In this document: piece by piece, positions 1 through 7,643 of the stretch
How the letters are laid out: the number at the start of each line of letters is the position of its first letter
How positions within the stretch are numbered: position 1 is the first letter of the stretch
Origin: JAKPAM01 sp047601745
GTDB taxonomy: Bacteria; Pseudomonadota; Gammaproteobacteria; Burkholderiales; Burkholderiaceae_E
Assembly (NCBI GenBank): GCA_047601745.1
Contig: JASGIS010000001.1
Location: forward strand, 5,394,001-5,458,000
Length of the DNA: 64,000 nucleotides
Reading direction: 5' to 3'
The notes under the pieces: generated by a model
Told to the model about the DNA's origin: nothing
Databases searched by the model: none
What the model saw: only the letters and a program-made list of their open reading frames with translations
Made by a program: the position numbers and the translations under genes

Positions 1-387
1 ACCGCGGACACGCTGATCGAGACGCTGCGGATCTTCACCGACATGATCGGCGGCATCCGCGTCGAGGCCGACCGGATGCGGGCCGCGGCGACCGAGGGCT
101 TCGCGACGGCGACCGACCTGGCCGACTACCTGGTCCGCAAGGGCCTGCCGTTCCGCGATTCGCACGAGATCGTCGCTCACGCGGTACGCCTGGCCGGCGA
201 CAGCGGCCGCGACCTGGCCGATCTGCCGCTGACCGAACTGCAGGCGTTCAGCCCGCTGATCGAGCAGGACGTCTTCGAGGTGCTGACGCCCGAGGGCTCG
301 GTCGCGTCGCGCGCGCACCGCGGCGGCACCGCGCCCGGCCAGGTCCGGCAGGCGATCGCCCGCGCACGGGCGCGACTCGACGAATGA
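1..387 (+). CDS. argH: argininosuccinate lyase, C-terminal part
   Basis: The last 128 residues of argininosuccinate lyase, which splits argininosuccinate into arginine and fumarate in the cytoplasm. The gene enters from the left edge in frame 1 and ends at a TGA at 385-387. The visible part covers the end of the helical bundle and the C-terminal domain. The segment ATDLADYLVRKGLPFRDSHE, followed by the late stretch LTELQAFSPLIEQDVFEVL, is characteristic of this family and fits the usual C-terminus. The N-terminal and catalytic regions lie outside the window. It converges on the TRAP receptor gene, with 38 bp between the two stops. Confidence 0.93.
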   Translation, partial: TADTLIETLRIFTDMIGGIRVEADRMRAAATEGFATATDLADYLVRKGLPFRDSHEIVAHAVRLAGDSGRDLADLPLTELQAFSPLIEQDVFEVLTPEGSVASRAHRGGTAPGQVRQAIARARARLDE

Positions 388-425
388 GCGATGACGGCGC
401 CCGCCCCGGAGCGCCGTCGCGATGC

Positions 426-1514
426 TCACTTGCCGTGGCGGGTGGCCATGAAGTTGTCGAACGAGCCCTCGGCGACGCGCGCCCACGTCACCATGTCGGC
501 TTGCGCGCTGAAGTAGGAGTCGTAGACCTTCTTGAAGTCCGGGTTCTTCGCGTTCAGCTCGCTGTACACCTCCTGCGACGCCTTGTAGCAGGCCTCGAGG
601 ATCGGCCGCGAGAACGAGCGCAACTGGGCGCCGTTAGCGATCAGCCGCTTGATCGCCAGCGGGTTGACCGCGTCGAACTTGCTGGTCATGTAGACCAGCG
701 CCTCTTGCGAGGCCGAGATCAACGCCGCCTTGTACTCGGCCGGCAGCCCGTCCATCGCCTTCGTGTTGACGAAGTTGGACAGCGCCGCGCAGCCCTCCCA
801 CCAGCCCGGGTAGTAGTAGTACTTGGCGACCTTGTACAGGCCGAGCTTCTCGTCGTCGTACGGGCCGACCCATTCGGCACCGTCGATCGTGCCCTTCTCG
901 AGCGCCGGATACAGGTCGCCGCCCGGGATCTGCTGGGCGATGACGCCCAGGCGCCCGAGCACCTCGCCGGCCAGGCCGGCGATCCGGTACTTGAGGCCCT
1001 TCAGGTCGTCGACGGTCTTGATCTCCTTGCGTACCCAGCCGCCCATCTGCGCGGTGGTATTGCCGGCGAGCAGCACCGTCACGCCCCACTTGGCCGCGAA
1101 TTCGTTGAACACCTTCTCGCCGCCGTTCTGGTACCACCACGCGTTGAACTGCCGGGTATTCAGTCCGAACGGCACGGCCGAACCGAACGCCCAGGTCGGA
1201 TCCTTGCCGAAGTAGTAATAAGGAGCCGACTGGCCGAGCTCGATATTGCCGGCCTGCACGGCGTCGAGCACCTGGAACGCCGGCACGATCTCGCCGGCCG
1301 GATGCGCGCTGATCTGGAACTTGCCGCCGGTCAGGTCGGACACACGCTTGACGAAGAACTCGGCCGTCCCGAACAGCGCATCCAGGCTCTTGGGAAAGCT
1401 CGAGGCCAGACGCCAGCGGACCGCCGGCTGCGCGCCGACGATGGCGGGCGCGGCCAGGATCGACCCTGCCGCCGAACCGACGGCGGCCTTTCGAATGAAG
1501 GAACGACGCTGCAT
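426..1514 (-). CDS. TRAP transporter periplasmic solute receptor (DctP/TakP type)
   Basis: A 362-residue periplasmic binding protein of a tripartite ATP-independent transporter, which captures an organic acid or related anion and delivers it to the DctQ-DctM permease. The start at 1514 is chosen because a GGAGA box lies just upstream and the protein then opens with MQRRSF, a twin-arginine signal with a hydrophobic stretch ending APAIVGAQ (about residue 30). DctP-type hallmarks are visible: an SSFPKSLD start of the mature domain, and ALEKGTIDGAEWVGPYDD in the middle, typical of the TakP / mannitol-chloroaromatic branch. It is the last gene of the TRAP set, about 200 bp after dctM, so it may have its own promoter. 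The substrate cannot be read from sequence. Confidence 0.92.
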   Translation of the reverse strand: MQRRSFIRKAAVGSAAGSILAAPAIVGAQPAVRWRLASSFPKSLDALFGTAEFFVKRVSDLTGGKFQISAHPAGEIVPAFQVLDAVQAGNIELGQSAPYYYFGKDPTWAFGSAVPFGLNTRQFNAWWYQNGGEKVFNEFAAKWGVTVLLAGNTTAQMGGWVRKEIKTVDDLKGLKYRIAGLAGEVLGRLGVIAQQIPGGDLYPALEKGTIDGAEWVGPYDDEKLGLYKVAKYYYYPGWWEGCAALSNFVNTKAMDGLPAEYKAALISASQEALVYMTSKFDAVNPLAIKRLIANGAQLRSFSRPILEACYKASQEVYSELNAKNPDFKKVYDSYFSAQADMVTWARVAEGSFDNFMATRHGK

Positions 1515-1716
1515 TGTGTCTCCTGAAGCGGATTGATGACGCACGACGGCATCGCGGCGGCGCCCGCGCGCGGGCCCGCCGGACGACGCCGCCGGCTTGC
1601 GGATTCTAGGACGGTGATCGGCATGCCGCCCACCGCACTAACCCTTAGTGTCGCGCATCGGCCGACGCCGATCGTTCCCTGACACCGACCGCTGGTCTGC
1701 CGATAACGACCGTCGA

Positions 1717-3270
1717 TCAATCCTTGCCCGGCGGCGACGATTGTTGCTCGAGCTGCCGCTGCAATGCGGCGGCCGGATCGTCGGCCGGATCGCCGCCGCC
1801 CTGCCCGTCATTGGCCGGCGGCGTGCCGCTATCGCCGTCCTGGCCGCCCGCGTCCGGCTGGGCATAAGGATTCTGCTGGTCGTCGCTCAGGCCGCCGTCG
1901 TCCAGCTCGATATGCACTTTGTCCAGATCGACCTTGTGCTCCTTTTCGAGCCAGTAGGTGACCATGCCCGGCCAGAAGATCAGCACCGCGACCAGCAGCA
2001 ATTGCAGGATCACCCAAGGGAACGCGCCCAGGTAGATGTCCGAGCTCTTGACTTCCTTGGGCGCGATGCCGCGCAGGTAGAACAGCGCGAAGCCGAACGG
2101 CGGATGCATGAACGAGGTCTGCATGTTGACGCACAGCAGCACGCCGAACCACACCAGATTGATGTCGAGCTTGGCGGCCACCGGCACCAGCATCGGGATG
2201 ATGATGAACGCGATCTCGAAGAAGTCGAGGAAGAACGCCAGGAAGAACACGAAGATGTTGACGACGATCAGGAAGCCGGTCGCCGAGTTGCCGATCACCG
2301 ACGTCAGCATGTGCTCGACCCACAGGCCGCCGTCGACCCCCTGGAAGACCAGCGAGAAGACCGTCGAGCCGATCAGGATGAAGATCACCATCGCGGTGAT
2401 CCGCATCGTCGACTCCATGCCCTGGCGCAGCAGTTGCCAGGTCAGTCGCCGATGCATCGCCGCCAGCGCGATCGCGCCGACCGCGCCCATCGCGCCGGCC
2501 TCGGTCGGCGTGGCGAGTCCCATGAAGATCGTGCCCAGGACCAGGAAGATCAGCACGACCGACGGGATCATTCCCCAAAGGACCTTGCGCCACAGCCGCC
2601 AGCCGGATTCGGTGCGCGCCTCGGCCGGCAGCGGCGGCATGTACGACGGCTTGACCAGCGACAGCACGAAGATGTAGCCGAGGAACAGCAGGATCTGCGC
2701 GATCGACGGACCGATCGCGCCCGCGTACATGTCGCCGACCGACTTGCCGAGCTGGTCGGCCAGCACGACCAGCACCAGCGACGGCGGGATCACCTGCGTG
2801 ATCGTGCCCGACGCCGCAATGACGCCGGTCGCCAGCCGCATGTTGTAGCCGTAACGCATCATGATCGGCAGCGAGATCACGCCCATCGCGATCACCGACG
2901 CGGCGACCGTGCCGGTGATCGCGCCCAGCACCGCGCCGACCAGGATCACCGCGTAGGCCAGGCCGCCGGGCATCGCGCCGAACAACTGGCCGGTGCCCTC
3001 GAGCAGGTCCTCGGCCAGGCCGCAGCGTTCGAGGATCGCCCCCATGAACGTGAAGAACGGGATCGCCAGCAGCAGGTCGTTGGACAGGATGCCGAAGATC
3101 CGCAGCGGCAGGTTCGCCATGTACTGCGCCGGGAAGAACCCGAGCTCGATGCAGGCGAAACCGGCGAGCAGTCCCAGCGCCGACAGCGAGAACGCGACCG
3201 GGAACCCGATCAGCATGACGACCACGAGACCCGCGAACATCAGCGGGGCCATCTGTTGCATCTCGATCAT
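1717..3270 (-). CDS. TRAP transporter large permease subunit DctM
   Basis: A 517-residue inner-membrane protein, the ion-coupled translocation subunit of the TRAP transporter. About twelve hydrophobic helices fill residues 10-435. The DctM pattern is visible: FPVAFSLSALG near the N-terminus, the GTVAASVIAMGVISLP region, and PPSLVLVV. Family members are usually near 430 residues. Here a hydrophilic tail of about 80 residues rich in Gly, Asp, Gln and Pro follows the last helix and has no obvious function. The start lies 9 bp after the DctQ stop, so the two are translated together. Other in-frame Met codons at residues 4 and 7 could be used. Confidence 0.93.
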   Translation of the reverse strand: MIEMQQMAPLMFAGLVVVMLIGFPVAFSLSALGLLAGFACIELGFFPAQYMANLPLRIFGILSNDLLLAIPFFTFMGAILERCGLAEDLLEGTGQLFGAMPGGLAYAVILVGAVLGAITGTVAASVIAMGVISLPIMMRYGYNMRLATGVIAASGTITQVIPPSLVLVVLADQLGKSVGDMYAGAIGPSIAQILLFLGYIFVLSLVKPSYMPPLPAEARTESGWRLWRKVLWGMIPSVVLIFLVLGTIFMGLATPTEAGAMGAVGAIALAAMHRRLTWQLLRQGMESTMRITAMVIFILIGSTVFSLVFQGVDGGLWVEHMLTSVIGNSATGFLIVVNIFVFFLAFFLDFFEIAFIIIPMLVPVAAKLDINLVWFGVLLCVNMQTSFMHPPFGFALFYLRGIAPKEVKSSDIYLGAFPWVILQLLLVAVLIFWPGMVTYWLEKEHKVDLDKVHIELDDGGLSDDQQNPYAQPDAGGQDGDSGTPPANDGQGGGDPADDPAAALQRQLEQQSSPPGKD

Positions 3271-3279
3271 GGCCCGGCC

Positions 3280-3819
3280 TTATTGCAGCGGTCGCTCGTA
3301 GTGCGTGTCCATCGCGTACCCGCCGCGCAGGTAGGCGATGCGCTTGATGATCTCGGCGATGCCCTGCAGGCCGAGCAGGCCGAAGCCGAGCGGAATCAGC
3401 AGCTTGACCGGCCAGCGGATCAGGCCGCCGGCATTGTTCGACATCTCGTTGCTCTGGTACGCGTCGACGAACCACGGCCAGGACATCCAGACCAGCAGCA
3501 GACACGCGGGCATCAGGAACAAGATCAGCCCGAGCAGGTCGACCCAGGCCTTGGTGCGGGACGAGTAGTGTCCGTACAGCACGTCGACGCGGACGTGCTC
3601 GTTGACCTTCAGGACCACGGCGGCGCCCAGCAGCACGTTGACCGAGAACAGATACCACTGCACCTCGAGCCAGCCGTTGGAACTGACGTGGAACAGGTAG
3701 CGGATCGTGGCGTTGCCCGCCGATACGATGCAAGAAATGAACGCGGCCCATACGGCGAGCTTGCCGACCCACTCGTTGAGCCGATCGACGCCGTGGGCCA
3801 GCCTTAGCCAGCCTGTCAT
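3280..3819 (-). CDS. TRAP transporter small permease subunit DctQ
   Basis: A 179-residue small membrane subunit with four predicted helices, the partner of DctM. The start at 3819 (MTGWLRLAHG) is preferred over an upstream ATG because an AGGA box precedes it. The segment NATIRYLFHVSSNGWLEVQW, followed by a stretch with NEHVRVDVLY, matches the DctQ signature (RY, E-Q, H-R-D motif). It is the first gene of the three-gene TRAP set on the minus strand. It lies about 120 bp beyond the end of lpdA, separated by a strong hairpin, so it is probably not part of the pyruvate dehydrogenase operon. Confidence 0.92.
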   Translation of the reverse strand: MTGWLRLAHGVDRLNEWVGKLAVWAAFISCIVSAGNATIRYLFHVSSNGWLEVQWYLFSVNVLLGAAVVLKVNEHVRVDVLYGHYSSRTKAWVDLLGLILFLMPACLLLVWMSWPWFVDAYQSNEMSNNAGGLIRWPVKLLIPLGFGLLGLQGIAEIIKRIAYLRGGYAMDTHYERPLQ

Positions 3820-3862
3820 CCCGATCCTTTGTTCGAGCGCGCGGCGGGGCGACGCCACCGTC

Positions 3863-3893
3863 GCGCGCCCGCCGATTATCGGGGCGGGCGCGC
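3863..3893 (-). terminator. strong hairpin between lpdA and the TRAP operon
   Basis: A perfect 11-bp inverted repeat (left arm 3863-3873, right arm 3883-3893) with a 9-nt loop, almost pure G/C. It stands 44 bp beyond the lpdA stop and before the DctQ start. There is no T-run on either side, so it would not be a classic intrinsic terminator. It probably marks the 3' end of the aceE-aceF-lpdA transcript. Confidence 0.5.
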
Positions 3894-3937
3894 GGCCCGG
3901 CTATTGGGGATAGCCCAGACCGCGAAGGCTCGGCTCC

Positions 3938-5806
3938 TCAGCGCTTGCGGGCCGGCGGCAGGTCGGTGCACACGCCCTCGAACACCTCGGCGGCCATGCC
4001 GATCGACTCGCCCAGCGTCGGGTGCGGGTGGATGCTCTTGCCGATGTCGACCGCGTCGGCGCCCATCTCGATCGCCAGCACGATCTCGCCGAGCATGTTG
4101 CCGGCATCGGTGCCGACGATCGCCCCGCCGATCACGCGGTGCGTGTCGCCGTCGAAGATCAGCTTCGTGAAGCCCTCGTCGCGACCGTTGGCGATCGCCC
4201 GGCCCGAGGCCGCCCACGGGAACACGGCCTTGCCGATCTTCTGGCCGCGGGCCTTGGCCTCGTCCTCGGTGACGCCGACCCAGGCCACCTCGGGGTCGGT
4301 GTACGCGACCGACGGGATCACGCGGGCATCGAAGAAGCTCTTCTGGCCGGCCGCCGCCTCGGCCGCGACGTGCGCCTCGTGGACCGCCTTGTGCGCGAGC
4401 ATCGGCTGCCCGACGACGTCGCCGATCGCGAAGATGTGCGGTACGTTGGTGCGCATCTGCTTGTCGACGTCGATGAAGCCGCGCTCGGACACGGCGACGC
4501 CGGCCCGGTCCGCGTCGATCCGGTTGCCGTTCGGCGAGCGGCCGACCGCCGACAGCACCATGTCGTAGCACTGCGGCTCCTTCGGCGCGTTATCGCCCTC
4601 GAACCACACGCGGATGCCTTCGGGCGCGGCCTCGGCCTTGACGGTGCGGGTCCGCAGCATCACGTTGTCGAAGCGCCGGTCGTTGAACTTCTGCCAGACC
4701 CGGACCAGGTCGCGGTCGGCGCCCTGCATCAGCCCGTCCAGCATCTCGACCACGTCGAGCCGCGCCCCCAGCGTCGAGTACACGGTGCCCATCTCCAGGC
4801 CGATGATGCCGCCGCCGAGCACCAGCATCCGCTTGGGCACGCCCGGCAGCGCCAGCGCGCCGGTCGAATCGACGATGCGCGGATCGTCGGGCAGGAACGG
4901 CAGCCGGACCGCCTGGCTGCCCGCGGCGATGATCGCCTTCTCGAAGCGGATCACCTTGCGCCCGCCCGCCGGCGCCTGGCCCTCGCCCTCGGTCAGCTCG
5001 ACCTCGAGGTGATGCGGGTCGACGAAGCGGCCGTAGCCGCGCACGACCTCGACCTTGCGCGCCTTGGCCATGCCGGTCAGGCCGCCGGTCAGCTTGCCGA
5101 CGACCTTGCTCTTGAACGCGCGCAGCTTGTCCAGGTCGATGCTCGGCTCGCCGAACACGATGCCGTGCGAAGCCATCGCCCGCGCTTCGTCGATGATCGC
5201 CGCCGTGTGCAGCAGCGCCTTGGACGGGATGCAGCCGACGTTCAGGCACACGCCGCCCAGCGTCGGATAGCGCTCGACCAGCACGGTCTTCATGCCCAGG
5301 TCGGCCGCGCGGAACGCCGCCGAATAACCGCCGGGGCCCGCGCCGAGCACCAGCATCTCGCATTCGACGTCGGCCTTGCCGTCGAAACGGCCCGGCTGCG
5401 GCGCGGCCCGTGCGGCCGAACCGCCGCCGGCATCGGCCGACGCCGGCGCGCGCGCGGCGGCCGGAGCCGCGGACGGCGCGGCCGCCGGGGCGGACGCCGC
5501 CGGCGCTGCCGATCCCGCCGATCCCGCCGATCCCGCCGAAGCGGCCGGCGGCGCGGCCGCGGCCCCGTCACCGGCCTGCAGCACCAGCACCGGGCTGCCC
5601 TGCGACACCTTGTCGCCGATCCGTACGCGCAGCGCCTTGACGACGCCGGCGGCCGAACTCGGAATCTCCATCGACGCCTTGTCCGACTCGACGGTGATCA
5701 GCGACTGCTCGGCCGCCACCGTGTCGCCGACCTTGACCAGCACCTCGATGACCTCGACGTCCTTGAAATCGCCGATGTCGGGTACGCTGACTTCGATCTC
5801 GCTCAT
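3938..5806 (-). CDS. lpdA: dihydrolipoamide dehydrogenase with N-terminal lipoyl domain (E3 of PDH)
   Basis: A 622-residue flavoprotein that reoxidises the dihydrolipoyl groups of the pyruvate dehydrogenase complex with NAD. Residues 1-80 form a lipoyl domain with the attachment motif VESDKASMEIP. A long Ala/Pro linker (about 85-140) follows, then FAD and NAD domains with the redox disulfide GGVCLNVGCIPSK and the C-terminal HPHPTLGESIG with the catalytic histidine. Lipoyl-bearing E3 is known from some Burkholderiales and Neisseria. The start at 5806 is chosen over an upstream extension because it begins exactly at the lipoyl domain (MSEIEVSVPDIGDF) and follows a G-rich ribosome site. It lies 14 bp after aceF and is the last gene of the operon. 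Confidence 0.96.
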   Translation of the reverse strand: MSEIEVSVPDIGDFKDVEVIEVLVKVGDTVAAEQSLITVESDKASMEIPSSAAGVVKALRVRIGDKVSQGSPVLVLQAGDGAAAAPPAASAGSAGSAGSAAPAASAPAAAPSAAPAAARAPASADAGGGSAARAAPQPGRFDGKADVECEMLVLGAGPGGYSAAFRAADLGMKTVLVERYPTLGGVCLNVGCIPSKALLHTAAIIDEARAMASHGIVFGEPSIDLDKLRAFKSKVVGKLTGGLTGMAKARKVEVVRGYGRFVDPHHLEVELTEGEGQAPAGGRKVIRFEKAIIAAGSQAVRLPFLPDDPRIVDSTGALALPGVPKRMLVLGGGIIGLEMGTVYSTLGARLDVVEMLDGLMQGADRDLVRVWQKFNDRRFDNVMLRTRTVKAEAAPEGIRVWFEGDNAPKEPQCYDMVLSAVGRSPNGNRIDADRAGVAVSERGFIDVDKQMRTNVPHIFAIGDVVGQPMLAHKAVHEAHVAAEAAAGQKSFFDARVIPSVAYTDPEVAWVGVTEDEAKARGQKIGKAVFPWAASGRAIANGRDEGFTKLIFDGDTHRVIGGAIVGTDAGNMLGEIVLAIEMGADAVDIGKSIHPHPTLGESIGMAAEVFEGVCTDLPPARKR

Positions 5807-5820
5807 TTGTCGCCCCCCGC

Positions 5821-7599
5821 TCACAGCAGCACCCGCCGGAAATCGGCGAGCAGTTGCGCCAGGTGCGCGTTGAAGCGCGCCGCGGCCGCTCCGTCGATGA
5901 CGCGGTGGTCGTAGGATAGCGACAGCGGCAGTGTCAGGCGGGGCACGAACGCGCCCGACTTGTCGTCCCACACCGGCTTGTTCGCCGATCGCGACAGGCC
6001 CAGGATCGCGACCTCGGGCGCGTTGATGATCGGCGTGAAGTGGGTGCCGCCGATGCCGCCCAGGCTGGAGATCGAGAACGTGCCGCCCTGCATGTCCGAT
6101 GGCGACAGCTTGCCGTCGCGCGCCTTGGCCGCCAGCGCCGAGGTCTCGGCGGCGATCTCGAACACGCCCTTGCGGTCCGCGTCCTTGAGCACCGGCACGA
6201 CGAGCCCGTTCGGCGTGTCGGCGGCGAAACCGATGTGCCAGTAGCGCTTGTAGATCAACTGCTCGCCGTCGAGCGAGGCGTTGAACTCGGGGAACTTCTT
6301 CAGCGTCGCGACCACGGCCTTGATGACGAACGCCAGCATCGTGACCTTGACGCCGCTCTTGGCGTTCTCCTGGTTCAACCGCACGCGCAGAGCCTCCAGC
6401 TCGGTGATGTCCGCCTCGTCGTTGTTGGTGACGTGCGGGATCATGACCCAGTTGCGATGCAGGTTGGCGGCCGAGATCTTCTTGATCCGCGACAGCGGCT
6501 TGGCCTCGATCTGGCCGAACTTGGCGAAGTCGACCTTCGGCCAGGGCAGCAGGTTCAGCCCGTCGCCCGCGGCGATCGGCGCCGCCGGCGCCGCCGCGGG
6601 CGCGGCCGTCATCACGCCCTTGACGTAGGCCTGCACGTCGGCGTGCAGGATCCGCTGCTTGTCGCCGGTGCCTCGCACCTTCGACAGATCGACGCCGAGC
6701 TCGCGGGCGAACTTGCGCACCGACGGCGACGCGTGCGGCTTGACGATGTGCGAGTTGTCGCGCAGGTCGGCCGGCACCGGATGGCTCGATCGCGACGCCG
6801 ACTCGGATGCCGATGCCGCGCCGGATGCCGACGCCGTCCCGGACACCGGCGCCGATGCCGCCCCGGACGCCGACGCCGACGCCGATGCGGCATCGGCATC
6901 CGACGGCGAGGCGGACCGCGCCGCCGGCTCGCCGGCCGGCGACGGGGCGGCCGCGGCGCCGCCGCCGACCGCGACGACGGCCAGCGGCGTGCCTTGCGAC
7001 ACCTTGTCGCCGACCTTGACCAGCAGCTCGACGAGCCGGCCGGCCGCCGAACTCGGAATCTCCATCGACGCCTTGTCCGACTCGACGGTCACCAGCGACT
7101 GCTCGACCGCCACCGTATCGCCGACCGCGGCCAGCAGTTCGATGACCTCGACGTCCTTGAAGTCGCCGATGTCGGGCACCTCGACGGTGACCTGCCCTCC
7201 GGCCGCCGGCGCGCCGCCGGACGGCGCCGCGGCCTCGGCCGGCGCCGCCGCGGCTGCGGCCGGAGCCGATGCCGAGGCGGCCGACCCCGTATCGGCTGCC
7301 GGCGCCTTCCCGGCCGCACCGCCGGCCGCACCGCCGGCCGGACTCGGCGCGGCCGCGCCGGCTTCGGCTTCGATGGTCAGCAGCAACGAACCCTCGGACA
7401 CCTTGTCGCCGATCCTGACCGCCAGCGACTTGACGATACCCGCCGCCGAACTCGGAATCTCCATCGACGCCTTGTCCGATTCGACGGTCACCAGCGACTG
7501 CTCGACTTCGATCCGGTCCCCCTCCTTGACCATCACTTCGATGACTTCCACATCCTTGAAGTCACCGATGTCCGGCACCTTTACTTGCGTCTCACTCAT
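5821..7599 (-). CDS. aceF: dihydrolipoamide acetyltransferase (E2 of PDH), two lipoyl domains
   Basis: A 592-residue core enzyme that transfers the acetyl group from lipoate to CoA. It contains two lipoyl domains (residues 1-80 with lipoyl-Lys43 in VESDKASMEIP, and about 135-210 with the same motif). Ala/Ser/Pro-rich swinging arms separate them. Next comes a peripheral-subunit-binding domain (ASPSVRKFARELGVDLSKV), then the catalytic domain ending with the active-site DHRVIDG. The second linker is an Ala-Ser-Ala repeat of unusually low complexity. The gene follows aceE by 44 bp and precedes lpdA by 14 bp. The three lipoyl-coding segments of aceF and lpdA are nearly identical at DNA level (see findings). 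Confidence 0.97.
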   Translation of the reverse strand: MSETQVKVPDIGDFKDVEVIEVMVKEGDRIEVEQSLVTVESDKASMEIPSSAAGIVKSLAVRIGDKVSEGSLLLTIEAEAGAAAPSPAGGAAGGAAGKAPAADTGSAASASAPAAAAAAPAEAAAPSGGAPAAGGQVTVEVPDIGDFKDVEVIELLAAVGDTVAVEQSLVTVESDKASMEIPSSAAGRLVELLVKVGDKVSQGTPLAVVAVGGGAAAAPSPAGEPAARSASPSDADAASASASASGAASAPVSGTASASGAASASESASRSSHPVPADLRDNSHIVKPHASPSVRKFARELGVDLSKVRGTGDKQRILHADVQAYVKGVMTAAPAAAPAAPIAAGDGLNLLPWPKVDFAKFGQIEAKPLSRIKKISAANLHRNWVMIPHVTNNDEADITELEALRVRLNQENAKSGVKVTMLAFVIKAVVATLKKFPEFNASLDGEQLIYKRYWHIGFAADTPNGLVVPVLKDADRKGVFEIAAETSALAAKARDGKLSPSDMQGGTFSISSLGGIGGTHFTPIINAPEVAILGLSRSANKPVWDDKSGAFVPRLTLPLSLSYDHRVIDGAAAARFNAHLAQLLADFRRVLL

Positions 7600-7643
7600 C
7601 TGAACCTGCCCTGATTGTTATTGACGGTCGTCTCAAGCCGTTT

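Noticed and set aside
1648..3807. A 719-codon open frame on the plus strand across the TRAP permease genes
   Set aside because: Shadow of dctM and dctQ; no recognisable domain and no ribosome site.
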